From CAZIPZ01 sp964541075 (GTDB lineage Bacteria; Acidobacteriota; Terriglobia; 20CM-2-55-15), in NCBI GenBank assembly GCA_964541075.1, contig CAZIPZ010000015.1, positions 1 through 32,796 on the forward strand: a DNA stretch of 32,796 bases, given 5' to 3'. A program made the position numbers and the translations under genes. Numbering within the stretch: position 1 is the first letter of the stretch; every line of letters begins with the position of its first letter. The notes under the pieces are model-generated. The model saw nothing but the letters and a program-made list of their open reading frames with translations. It did not search any database and was not told the DNA's origin. Shown piece by piece: positions 15,662 to 23,481 of this stretch.

Positions 15662-16910
15662 TACGCATTCTCAGAAGGCGCAACTCGCGGCGGCTATGCA
15701 TCTGTTTCCAGAGGGAAAACCCACCAAGCTCGAAACATTCGCGGACTACCTTCTCAATGGTGGTTACCAGTCAACTCCGACAGACCCGCGTGCAATTCTG
15801 AAAGAGGTTTCACTATCCGGCCTTCGTGGACGCGGAGGAGCGAGTTTTTCCGTTGGAAAGAAGTGGACGATCGCGGCGGAGACGCCGGCAGAAAGACGGT
15901 TTCTGGTTTGTAATGCCGGCGAGGACGAACCTGGCAGTTTCAAGGATCGGCTTCTTCTGGAATACCGGCCCCACCTTGTCTTGGAAGGCATGATCCTCGC
16001 GTCTCAAGCGATCGGAGCTGAAGACGCCTACCTGTACCTCAATGAGACTTACGATCAGTGCTTCATTCGCTTTAGCGAGGCATTGAGCGAAGCCGCGCAC
16101 CGTTTGGACGGACTCAGAGTGTCGATTCAACGAGCTCCCGTGGTTTACGTCGCAGGAGAAGACTCCGCCGCTCTCGAAGTAATCGAAGGTCGGCCTCCAC
16201 TGCCGCGTCAAAAGCCCCCTTATCCAGCAGTTTCGGGGCTTTTTGGAATGCCGACTGTTGTGAACAATGTCGAAACGCTGGCGAACGTCCCATCCATCGT
16301 GCGGAACGGAGCACAGTGGTTCAGAACCTTTGGCTCGGAGCAGTGCCCGGGAACGATGATCTTCTGCTTAGGAGAAGAGATGAACAGTCCCGGTGCGTAC
16401 GAACTGCCGTTGGGAACACCTCTTCGTAAGCTGTACGAAGAAATTGGCGGCGGGCTGAGAAATGACGCCGGGTTGAAGGCTGTTCTGCCGGGGGGCCCTT
16501 CATCCGGATTTTTGAGCGGCTCACGGCTGGATGTCTTACTTGATCCGGAATCAATGCACGAGGCAGGTTCCGCACTCGGCTGCGGGGTTATGCGATTTTT
16601 TCCTGAAAACGCCTGCATGGTGGAAGAGACGCTCGGCATCGCAAGGTTCTTCGCTCGGGAGTCGTGCGGGCAATGTCCGTCATGCCGGATGGAGACGAAC
16701 ATGTTGGCGAGCATGCTCGAACGCATCGATCAAGGGAAGGCGGACGCCGCATTGTTCGACCAATTTCAGAAGGTCATCGACTTCAATCGAGGCAAGGGAT
16801 TTTGCGCACTGATCAACATGCCGGCCGCTCCAGTACTGAGTGCGCTGCGTCTCTTTAGGGACGAGTTTGAAGTCCACATCCGTGAAGGCGAGTGTCCGCA
16901 CCGTTCGTAG
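15645..16910 (+). CDS. NuoF-like NADH-binding flavoprotein with [4Fe-4S] cluster
   Basis: A 421-residue homolog of NuoF/HoxF. The FMN and NADH region is SGLRGRGGASFSVGKKW (58-74), VCNAGEDEPGSFKDR (88-102) and YVAGEDSAALEVIEGR (168-183). The N3-type [4Fe-4S] ligands are C341, C344, C347 (ESCGQCPSC) and C387 (GFCALI). It oxidises NADH and feeds electrons to iron-sulfur partners. No other complex I or hydrogenase gene is nearby, so it is a stand-alone diaphorase module. The ATG at 15645 overlaps the ferredoxin gene by 17 bases; an ATG at 15696 is an alternative, and neither has a strong ribosome-binding site. It closes the operon, 102 bases before a convergent gene. Confidence 0.88.
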   Translation: MLVCFDTHSQKAQLAAAMHLFPEGKPTKLETFADYLLNGGYQSTPTDPRAILKEVSLSGLRGRGGASFSVGKKWTIAAETPAERRFLVCNAGEDEPGSFKDRLLLEYRPHLVLEGMILASQAIGAEDAYLYLNETYDQCFIRFSEALSEAAHRLDGLRVSIQRAPVVYVAGEDSAALEVIEGRPPLPRQKPPYPAVSGLFGMPTVVNNVETLANVPSIVRNGAQWFRTFGSEQCPGTMIFCLGEEMNSPGAYELPLGTPLRKLYEEIGGGLRNDAGLKAVLPGGPSSGFLSGSRLDVLLDPESMHEAGSALGCGVMRFFPENACMVEETLGIARFFARESCGQCPSCRMETNMLASMLERIDQGKADAALFDQFQKVIDFNRGKGFCALINMPAAPVLSALRLFRDEFEVHIREGECPHRS

Positions 16911-17012
16911 TTTCGGATCAGGTGGCGTCGACCTTCCGAAAGAGATTCTTCGGACGATTCATGGCGAGAGTCGCAATTCCGGAATCGACCGAGAAGCGAA
17001 TCGTCGAACGCA

Positions 17013-18413
17013 TCAGAAGCCGGGCTCGCTGATGGACTTTATCTCGATCTGCGGTGCGTATTTCTTGACGGTGGTTTGAATCTCGCTCGCCTTTCCGATG
17101 AGCACAAACACGAGATCATCTAACGGAAAATACTGCTTTATGATGCGTCGCGCGTCAGTGGCTGTCACTTGGTCGATTTTGGCGAAATAGGAATTGATGT
17201 CGCCTTCATCCAGTCCGTAGAGTTCGAGCCTTGCAATCGTTGCTGCAAGCTGATCGGAACTTTCGATGCTCGTCGGAAATTGGCCTTTCAAGTACGCTTT
17301 TGCGGAACGAAGTTCATCGTCTGTGACGCCCTTTTCACGAAAAGTTTCGAGCGCCCGCAACGTAAGATCGATTGTTCGTTCTGTGGCTGCGTTCCGCGTG
17401 AAAGAGGAAATGCGGAATGGTCCTGCAAGTCTATGTTGCTCGAAGGATGCTCTAGCCCCATAGGTCAGTCCAGAATCGACGCGCAACAGTGTGTTGAGGC
17501 GAGAGGTGAAACGCCCTCCAAACAACGTATTCACAACCCGGATAGCGACGCGATCCGGGTTCGTGCGGCTGATTCCGACGTTTCCAATATCAAAGTAAGT
17601 TTGAGTGGCGTCAGGTTTATCAATCAGCAATAACCGCCGGCCTTTGACGGGCGATGGGGGCTCGACTTGGCGCGAAGGCGCGCGTTCCAATGTCCAAGAA
17701 GAAAAGCGCGATTCGATCAGGGCATGCATTTCTTTTGTTTGGAAGTCGCCTGCAATTGCGATGATGGTGTTCGCGGGAAAGTAGTGACGGTTGTAAAAGT
17801 CGCGAATATCGTCCCTAGTGATCGCCGCTACGGATCGCTCATCGCCGCTTACCGGACGGGCATACGGGTGTTCGCCGTAAAGATAATTGCTGAAGTAGCG
17901 GTCAATGACCCGGCCTGGCTGGTCTTTCAGAGACTTCGTGTCGTCAATGCTCTGCTCAATGACTTTCCGGACTTCATCTTCCGGAAAGGCCGGGGCCAGA
18001 ATGATGTCCGAAACAATATCCAGGCCTTCGGCTATGTCTTTCTTAAGAAACTCGGCGCTGCCCTCGGTCGAGTCCAGGGCGACATTGATGTCGAACGCAC
18101 CGCCCATGAAAGCGAGTTCAGTGGCAATCTGCTCGCTCGTTCGCGACGCAGCGCCCTTCCGAAGGAGTTCCGCCGTCAGGGCAGCCAAACCTTCCTTGCC
18201 TGACGGATCCATTTCAGAACCGGCTTTTATGACAAAAGTAAGGCTGACGATTGGCGTTTCGTGCTGCTCCATCAACAACAGGGTTATTCCGTTCTTGAGT
18301 TGAACCTTCGAGAACGGTGGCAGCTTGATCGATAGATCCTCGCCTTCAGATGCAAGCGGTGCGGCGAGCGCGACGACAACGAGGGCGGCAAGCATTGCAG
18401 CCTTCATCATCAT
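17013..18413 (-). CDS. M16-family peptidase homolog, probably non-catalytic subunit
   Basis: A 466-residue exported protein with a signal peptide (residues ~1-22, ending APLASEG). Two M16 domains are recognisable: KNGITLLLMEQHETPIVSLTFVIKAGS (read in parts) and, in the second half, the VRVVNTLFGGRFTSRLNTLLR region with SGLTYGARASF. The zinc motif HxxEH is absent; its place is taken by GLAALTAELLRKG (75-87). In M16 pairs one subunit binds zinc and the other provides substrate contacts, as in the mitochondrial processing peptidase. This is the second, inactive type. Its start overlaps the stop of the active partner by 4 bases (ATGA), and GAGGA lies 7 bases before the ATG. Confidence 0.87.
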   Translation of the reverse strand: MMMKAAMLAALVVVALAAPLASEGEDLSIKLPPFSKVQLKNGITLLLMEQHETPIVSLTFVIKAGSEMDPSGKEGLAALTAELLRKGAASRTSEQIATELAFMGGAFDINVALDSTEGSAEFLKKDIAEGLDIVSDIILAPAFPEDEVRKVIEQSIDDTKSLKDQPGRVIDRYFSNYLYGEHPYARPVSGDERSVAAITRDDIRDFYNRHYFPANTIIAIAGDFQTKEMHALIESRFSSWTLERAPSRQVEPPSPVKGRRLLLIDKPDATQTYFDIGNVGISRTNPDRVAIRVVNTLFGGRFTSRLNTLLRVDSGLTYGARASFEQHRLAGPFRISSFTRNAATERTIDLTLRALETFREKGVTDDELRSAKAYLKGQFPTSIESSDQLAATIARLELYGLDEGDINSYFAKIDQVTATDARRIIKQYFPLDDLVFVLIGKASEIQTTVKKYAPQIEIKSISEPGF

Positions 18414-19750
18414 TTCGCTTCCTCTTTGACGGGGATGAGAGTCGCTACAGTCCTGTTCGTTTCGGTCAGATACTGACGTGCAACGCGCTGAAGATCTTGC
18501 TTCGTCACCTTCTGATATTCATCTGCAGCGGTGAACAGTTTTCGAAAATCGCCAAACAGGACCTCATAATCACCCAGTGCGGAGGCTTTTCCGTTAATCG
18601 TCTTCATTTCTCGATAGAAGTCGGCAAGTAGGATATTCCGGGCCTTTCCGAGTTCCTGGTCGTCAACTGTCGCATTCTGAACGCGGTTGATTTCCTCATA
18701 AAGCGCTTTTTCTATCGACTGCAAATCTATGCCTTCTCTGGGTCGGACCGTGATTTCGAACAATGTCGGATCAAGGCTTGGAGAATAGGAGGATCTCACC
18801 GAAATACTCGTTTGCTCCTTGTCCACAAGCCGCCGATGTATCCGCGAGCTTTCTCCCTCAAAAAGGATCGTTTGCAGCAGCTGTAGTGGATAGTAGTCGG
18901 GATGAGTCGCCTCCGGTGCGTGGTATCCGAACATCAGAATCGGAAGCTGTCCAAATTTCCGAACGACGATTCGGCGCTCGCCAAGTTGTACAGGTTCTCG
19001 TGTCGCGACTTTCGGAGGCAGCGATCTCGAGGGGATAGGTTCGATATATTTTTTTGCGAGTGCGAACACCTGATCGGCTTTTACGTCCCCAACGATGACC
19101 ATTGTTGCGTTTGCGGGCGCGTAGCCTATTTCAAAGTGATGCTTAAGATCAGCGGATGTCCAGCTTTCGATATCCGACATCCAGCCAAGCACCGGCCATT
19201 GGTAAGGATGTGCGATAAACGCGGTAGCGTTCAGTTGTTCCGATAGCAATCTAACGTTGTTGGATTCCACGGATCTTCTTCGCTCGGACGCGACTACTTC
19301 GCGTTCAGACTCGATCATCTTTCCGTCGAATGCAAGATCGCGAATGCGGTCGGCCTCGAGATCAAAGATGGTCTCGAGCGCGGACTTCGGAAACCAATTC
19401 TGGTAGACGGTCACGTCATTGGAGGTGTAGGCATTGTTAGATCCGCCCGCAGCTTCCATGATCTCATCGAATTGTTTCGGGCCGTATTTCTTCGCGCCGT
19501 TGAACATCATATGCTCGAAAAAGTGCGACAGGCCCGTAGTTCCCGGCCGTTCGTTTCGTGATCCGACCTTGTAGAAAATATACAGTGCGACATTTGGTAT
19601 GGATGAGTCTTCCTGCACCAGAATTTTCATCCCATTTCTCAGTTGGTGGGCCTGTATGCCATATTCTTCGGCTGAGGCTGGTATGACAATAGTAGTCACC
19701 GCGAAGGCAGCGGCTAGGATAGCTATACGTTGAAAAGAGGAATGCGGCAC
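18410..19750 (-). CDS. M16-family zinc peptidase, catalytic subunit
   Basis: A 446-residue exported metallopeptidase with a signal peptide ending near ASAEE (residue ~27). The inverted zinc motif is intact: H76, E79 and H80 (GLSHFFEHMMFNG), with the third ligand E156 exactly 76 residues further on (VVASERR). YTSNDVTVYQNWFP and FDLEADR are typical of the family. With the downstream gene it forms an active/inactive pair that probably makes a periplasmic heterodimer. It is the first gene of the pair, and the 84 bases to the next, divergent gene should hold the promoter. Confidence 0.92.
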   Translation of the reverse strand: MPHSSFQRIAILAAAFAVTTIVIPASAEEYGIQAHQLRNGMKILVQEDSSIPNVALYIFYKVGSRNERPGTTGLSHFFEHMMFNGAKKYGPKQFDEIMEAAGGSNNAYTSNDVTVYQNWFPKSALETIFDLEADRIRDLAFDGKMIESEREVVASERRRSVESNNVRLLSEQLNATAFIAHPYQWPVLGWMSDIESWTSADLKHHFEIGYAPANATMVIVGDVKADQVFALAKKYIEPIPSRSLPPKVATREPVQLGERRIVVRKFGQLPILMFGYHAPEATHPDYYPLQLLQTILFEGESSRIHRRLVDKEQTSISVRSSYSPSLDPTLFEITVRPREGIDLQSIEKALYEEINRVQNATVDDQELGKARNILLADFYREMKTINGKASALGDYEVLFGDFRKLFTAADEYQKVTKQDLQRVARQYLTETNRTVATLIPVKEEAK

Positions 19751-19834
19751 GAGCCGACACTAACAAAACGCCCCGATCTATGCAACGACCACAAGCCCTG
19801 ACCAGGTTCAGCGGTAGACTGTGAGAATGAAGTC

Positions 19835-20323
19835 ATGACGTTTGTCTTAACGGCGATCTTGTTGCCGCCGCTGTTCGTCTTCGGGGTCTACCATCTCCTT
19901 ACGTGGTTTGATGTTCTCCAAATCAACTCACGTGTCTATTGGAAGAGAGTTGCGTTGGCTTCAGCCATTTCTCACGTAATTCTGTTCACAGGGTTTATTG
20001 TTTTCCTCTATCTCGACTTCAGGACGGCGATGCGTTCGGATGTCGTGGCGTCTTCGTTCGGAGGATTTGTCTTCAACCGCTCGGAATTCTGGCGATTGTT
20101 GACGATTCTGGACACCGCCCCCATCTTGGTCATACTTGCGTTGTTTTCTCTCATGGACCAGGCAGGCGTCAACCCTCCCGGGCTTCTCATCGTGGCTTTC
20201 GGAATTACATATCTTATCGGAACCGTTCAATGGTTTCTCGTTGGAGGCGGTCTTGGCGCCGTTGTTGAGAAAGTTTGGACGGGACTAAAAGCAGGCGATG
20301 AAGAGGACGAAGAGTGGATGTAG
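19835..20323 (+). CDS. Small multi-pass membrane protein of unknown function
   Basis: A 162-residue protein with four hydrophobic segments at about residues 3-22, 40-62, 90-107 and 115-140. It has a conserved-looking FVFNRSEFWR stretch between segments two and three and an acidic C-terminus (GDEEDEEWM). I do not recognise the family. It is flanked by the divergent M16 genes and the convergent lipoprotein gene, so the context does not suggest a role. Codon use looks normal and the frame is clean, which supports a real gene. Confidence 0.7.
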   Translation: MTFVLTAILLPPLFVFGVYHLLTWFDVLQINSRVYWKRVALASAISHVILFTGFIVFLYLDFRTAMRSDVVASSFGGFVFNRSEFWRLLTILDTAPILVILALFSLMDQAGVNPPGLLIVAFGITYLIGTVQWFLVGGGLGAVVEKVWTGLKAGDEEDEEWM

Positions 20324-20344
20324 CCGCGGCGCCGCCGCGGCTAC
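20320..20344. terminator. Strong GC-rich hairpin between convergent genes
   Basis: GTAGCCGCGGC and GCCGCGGCTAC form a perfect 11-bp stem around the loop GCC. The left arm includes the stop codon of the membrane-protein gene. There is no T-tract on either side, so it is not a canonical intrinsic terminator. It may still separate the two convergent transcripts or stabilise their 3' ends, or it may be a dispersed palindromic repeat. Confidence 0.45.
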
Positions 20345-20356
20345 ATGGATCGCGCC

Positions 20357-21151
20357 TTAGGTGGTCAATCGACGCAGGATAGGCAAAGCGAGGTCGTCCG
20401 CAATGACAAAATTGAGACGCGTCTCCGGTTCGAGCTTCACATGGTCGCCTTTGGTCATCAGCACCGCAGTGGTTCCGGCGCCGCTACCCAGGATTGCACC
20501 CAGAGCGGCGCCTTTCTTGCCGCCGGCGATGGCGCCGATCGCGGCGCCGACGCCTGCGCCGCCGGCGATCATTCCGGCGTCGCGTCCTTTGTTGTCATCG
20601 GCGACCACGGTGAACGGCTCACTGTTGAGTCTGTAAGTCCGGTTCCCCGGAGTAATCTCGGTGAGCACTAACTGAAGGTGCGCTCGTCCCTTCACCTTTC
20701 CGGGTTGTTCCACGTTCTGTACTTCACCGCGCACCTTTGCTCCTTTTTCCGCTACGACAGCGCCGTTGACGACAAGGGGCTCGGTGAGTGTTCCTGTAAA
20801 CGCTTCGCCGTCCTGGCTGACGTCAGTGCCGACTCGGTCCAACAGAGAAATGGTGAGCGCCGTACCGGCTGGAACCGTCATCGCCTGCCGCGGTGAAGGC
20901 TGAGTCACGGCGCGAGAAGCCTGTCCAAGGGGTTTGCTTGAACTCTCGGACTTTGCTGTTACATTTCGCTGCTGCTGACTGGTCGCCTGTCTGTCGGTAA
21001 AGTTCTGGGGCTGCGCCTCTTTTGTCGGCGCCGTATTGGTCGTCTGGTCTGCGTTGGCGCTTACCGGTTTATTCGGGAGCGCGCTGCGGTCGCAACCCAG
21101 CGCAGACAGCACCAGCAGACACATTAACGCTCGATGAATCAATAACTTCAT
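20357..21151 (-). CDS. Glycine-zipper outer-membrane lipoprotein
   Basis: A lipoprotein of about 264 residues. The signal peptide ends in a lipobox (VLSALGC), followed by a long Thr/Gln/Pro-rich linker. A compact domain (PAGTALTISLLDRVGTDVSQ, GEAFTGTL, KGAKVRGEV) follows, and then a glycine zipper with a repeated pattern (GMIAGGAGVGAAIGAIAGG, then GAALGAILGSGAG). Glycine zippers of this kind insert in or oligomerise at membranes. I chose the ATG at 21151 because AGGAG stands 10 bases upstream; the GTG at 21169 would put that site inside the gene. The precise function is unknown. Confidence 0.8.
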   Translation of the reverse strand: MKLLIHRALMCLLVLSALGCDRSALPNKPVSANADQTTNTAPTKEAQPQNFTDRQATSQQQRNVTAKSESSSKPLGQASRAVTQPSPRQAMTVPAGTALTISLLDRVGTDVSQDGEAFTGTLTEPLVVNGAVVAEKGAKVRGEVQNVEQPGKVKGRAHLQLVLTEITPGNRTYRLNSEPFTVVADDNKGRDAGMIAGGAGVGAAIGAIAGGKKGAALGAILGSGAGTTAVLMTKGDHVKLEPETRLNFVIADDLALPILRRLTT

Positions 21152-21253
21152 TACTTTAAGACTCCTCACGTTTGGAAATGTGCTTAGAAAGTTTTTAGAC
21201 GTGGCATCGGCAATAAGATTAAAATCCGAGCTGCGGCGATGCCGTAAATCGAA

Positions 21254-22321
21254 ATGTTTCAGTTAACTACCGAACTCTTTAGGGCGTGTATTCGCCAAGC
21301 AGCGGTTCTCGTTTTCGCCCTGTTCTGGATGTCGTTGGGTTTGAGCGTTGCGGCTGCTGGAGAACTCCCGAAAGTCTATGTCATGGCCACCGGCGGCACG
21401 ATAGCTGGGGAACAGCAGGAGCCCGGGACATTGGGTGGATACGAAATTCGGAAGACAGTTAACGAAGTCATCGCTTTGGTTCCCGAAGTCAAGAAGTACG
21501 CGCAGGTTGAGGCCGAGCAGTTCATTAACCTGGCGAGCCCAAACATCAGTCCGGATCACTGGCTGCGCTTGGCTCGGCGCATCAATGCACTGTTTGCCGA
21601 GCGTCCGGATATCTCAGGGATCGTCTTGACCCATGGAACCAGCCGGCTTGAGGAAACCGCCTTCTTCCTTCACCTGACCGTTCGATCCGATAAACCGGTG
21701 GTTCTGGTCGGAGCACAGCGTCCTCCAACGGGCATCAGCCCTGATGGACCAATCAATTTGTTGGCGGGAGTGCGAGTAGCCGCATCTTCAGCGGCGAGGG
21801 GAAAGGGCGTCGTGATTGTCATGGACGAACGCATCCTGTCCGCTCGAGATGCGCAGAAGGCTTTTGCGCGAAGCGGTGGTTTTGGTGGATCTGAAATGGG
21901 TGTGCTTGGCATTGTCGCCACTCAGAGCGTGGAATTTTTTTATACTCCGACCCGCAAACATACTGTGAACTCCGACTTCGATATCAAAAACATTTCAACA
22001 TTACCGCGCGTCGACATTCAGTACTCCTATGCAGGTTCCGAGGGAGCTGTTCCGAAGGACGCCAGGGGAATTATTGTTGCGACCACAGGGCTGACACCAG
22101 GCGAGCGAATTCAGTATGACGCTCTTTTGAAAAAGGGAGTTATTGTCGCAACCACTTTCCCTTCCGGTGAAAACGTGGGCTCTCCCAGTGACGAGCAAGC
22201 AGCATTTCCGGTGGTCGCCGTTCAGCATATGCTTCCTCTTCATGCGCGCATTCTTTTGATGCTCGCGCTCACAAAGACGCAGGATGCGCGCGAGATTCAA
22301 CGGATTTTTGATCAGTACTAG
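21254..22321 (+). CDS. Type II asparaginase-family amidohydrolase, exported
   Basis: A 355-residue protein with a signal peptide (cleavage near AAAGELP, residue ~36) and the asparaginase/glutaminase fold. ATGGTIAG gives the nucleophile T49, GGYEIRKT gives Y63, and HGTSRLEETAFFL gives the second threonine T129. K202 follows in SARDAQKAF. In classical type II asparaginases T129 is followed by aspartate, which binds the substrate amino group; here it is S130, and the next residue is Arg. VGAQRPPTGISPDGPINLL is otherwise standard. The reaction is expected to be periplasmic amide hydrolysis, but the substrate may not be free L-asparagine. It stands alone, transcribed away from the lipoprotein gene. 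Confidence 0.85.
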   Translation: MFQLTTELFRACIRQAAVLVFALFWMSLGLSVAAAGELPKVYVMATGGTIAGEQQEPGTLGGYEIRKTVNEVIALVPEVKKYAQVEAEQFINLASPNISPDHWLRLARRINALFAERPDISGIVLTHGTSRLEETAFFLHLTVRSDKPVVLVGAQRPPTGISPDGPINLLAGVRVAASSAARGKGVVIVMDERILSARDAQKAFARSGGFGGSEMGVLGIVATQSVEFFYTPTRKHTVNSDFDIKNISTLPRVDIQYSYAGSEGAVPKDARGIIVATTGLTPGERIQYDALLKKGVIVATTFPSGENVGSPSDEQAAFPVVAVQHMLPLHARILLMLALTKTQDAREIQRIFDQY

Positions 22322-22883
22322 GTTGCGCTCGCTTCAGCGGCGGTTTTTCGGACGATGATTTCCATTTTGGGGCTTGAAGAGTTGGTTCTTGCTGTTACAG
22401 ACTTCACTTTCTCCCTTTGAAAATGCGGTTTCACTAATGTGCTATTGGCTTTCCGAGATGGCGCCTGACATCGCATTCGCCAAGAATTGCTCCCCACGTT
22501 TCATCACCGGGGCGGTGCTTTTGCAGGTTAGCGTGTACTTTTTTAAAATTTCCGAGGCCTCTTTTGAAGGTTGATCCGCGGTTTTGCAGACTGGCTGCGC
22601 ACTTCTCTTGAAAATGGTTTGCATTTTTCGAACGGAGTGTGTGCGCACTCTTCAGCAGCCCGCTCCGGTCCATAAGATCGGTTGCCGCATTGCCGGACCT
22701 GTTCGAAATTTTGGTTGATGATGTGCGTCTTTTATCGTGCGGAGTGCGGGACTTCCGGAACTTCGAATTGCGGTGGATCAGGGTCGTTGGTTAGGCTCAG
22801 GAGCGATTGAACAAAACGGTTGACGCCCGCACCGTTCGCGGTAATATGACTCATCCGGCTCGTTGAGCGTCGTTATTTCTGCC
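22322..22883. other. Gene-poor stretch with no recognisable feature
   Basis: About 560 bases lie between the asparaginase-family gene and the zinc-ribbon gene. Open frames of 66-79 codons occur on both strands (for example 22434-22673 minus), but none has a plausible ribosome-binding site or a sequence I recognise. The composition is less GC-rich than the flanks and has several short T-runs. It could be a decayed gene or a regulatory region; I see no tRNA, repeat array or insertion-sequence end. Confidence 0.5.
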
Positions 22884-23132
22884 ATGAGTCTAACAATCCT
22901 TGCACTTAGTTCTGCTACGATCCGTCGAGCGCAAAAGGCTATTCTTTCATGTGAGTCTTGCAACGCTGATGCGGAACTTCCCTTTGACTGGATACTTGAC
23001 GAAATTACCGGTTGCAAGGATTCAAAAACCGATTATTTCCTCACTGAACCTGTGGCGTGTCCGCGGTGCGGCTCCAACATCATTGAAAAGACTTTGGTTG
23101 AGCCTGATTCCGTTGTGCGTGATCTGATCTAG
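22884..23132 (+). CDS. Small zinc-ribbon protein
   Basis: An 82-residue protein with two CxxC pairs, C23/C26 (LSCESCNAD) and C59/C62 (VACPRCGSN), which should bind one zinc. Between them is ELPFDWILDEITG, and after them IIEKTLVEP. I know similar small bacterial proteins with the pattern CESC-x(n)-FDWILDEVTG-x(n)-CPxC-x(n)-EKTLVE, all without assigned function. The start is uncertain: the ATG at 22884 lacks a clear ribosome-binding site, and the conserved part only begins around residue 16. It converges on the MoaD-like gene. Confidence 0.65.
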   Translation: MSLTILALSSATIRRAQKAILSCESCNADAELPFDWILDEITGCKDSKTDYFLTEPVACPRCGSNIIEKTLVEPDSVVRDLI

Positions 23133-23199
23133 TTGGCAGAGGAAGCGCCTGCAAGTCCATTCATAATGACGGGCACCATGCATGCAGGCGCGTTTTAGG

Positions 23200-23481
23200 T
23201 CAGTTGCGTCCCCCTGACATGGCAGGAACAATGGCGACTTCCGAGCCGTCGTCCACTCGCGTCGAGAGGTTTTCGAGAAATCGAACATCTTCACCGTTCA
23301 GGTAGATGTTGATGAAGCGCCGGAGTGAACCGCTATCGTCGCAGACGCTGGCACGAAAGCCGGGGTACTTCAAATCCAGCCGATCGAGCACTTCCTGGAT
23401 CGTCTGGGCTTCAACTTCGACGAGTTCTGCGCCGGATGTAAACTTTCGGAGCGGCGTGGGGATGACGACCTTAAGCGACAT
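23200..23481 (-). CDS. MoaD/ThiS-family sulfur-carrier protein, C-terminal Gly-Gly-Arg-Asn
   Basis: A 93-residue ubiquitin-fold protein. VVIPTPLRKFTSG opens the domain, FINIYLNGEDVRFL is the central strand, and VDDGSEVAIVPAMSGG is the usual tail. In MoaD, ThiS and CysO the chain ends at the second glycine, which is turned into a thiocarboxylate. Here Arg and Asn follow (residues 92-93), so a peptidase would have to expose Gly-Gly first. The gene starts 11 bases inside the end of the threonine synthase gene, and a perfect AGGAGG lies 5 bases before its ATG. Tight pairing with a PLP enzyme recalls CysO-CysM and suggests sulfur donation for amino-acid synthesis. Confidence 0.88.
   Translation of the reverse strand: MSLKVVIPTPLRKFTSGAELVEVEAQTIQEVLDRLDLKYPGFRASVCDDSGSLRRFINIYLNGEDVRFLENLSTRVDDGSEVAIVPAMSGGRN

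Noticed and set aside
15338..16910. Part of respiratory complex I
   Set aside because: No other nuo gene is near, and the pair is translationally coupled to the oxygenase gene.
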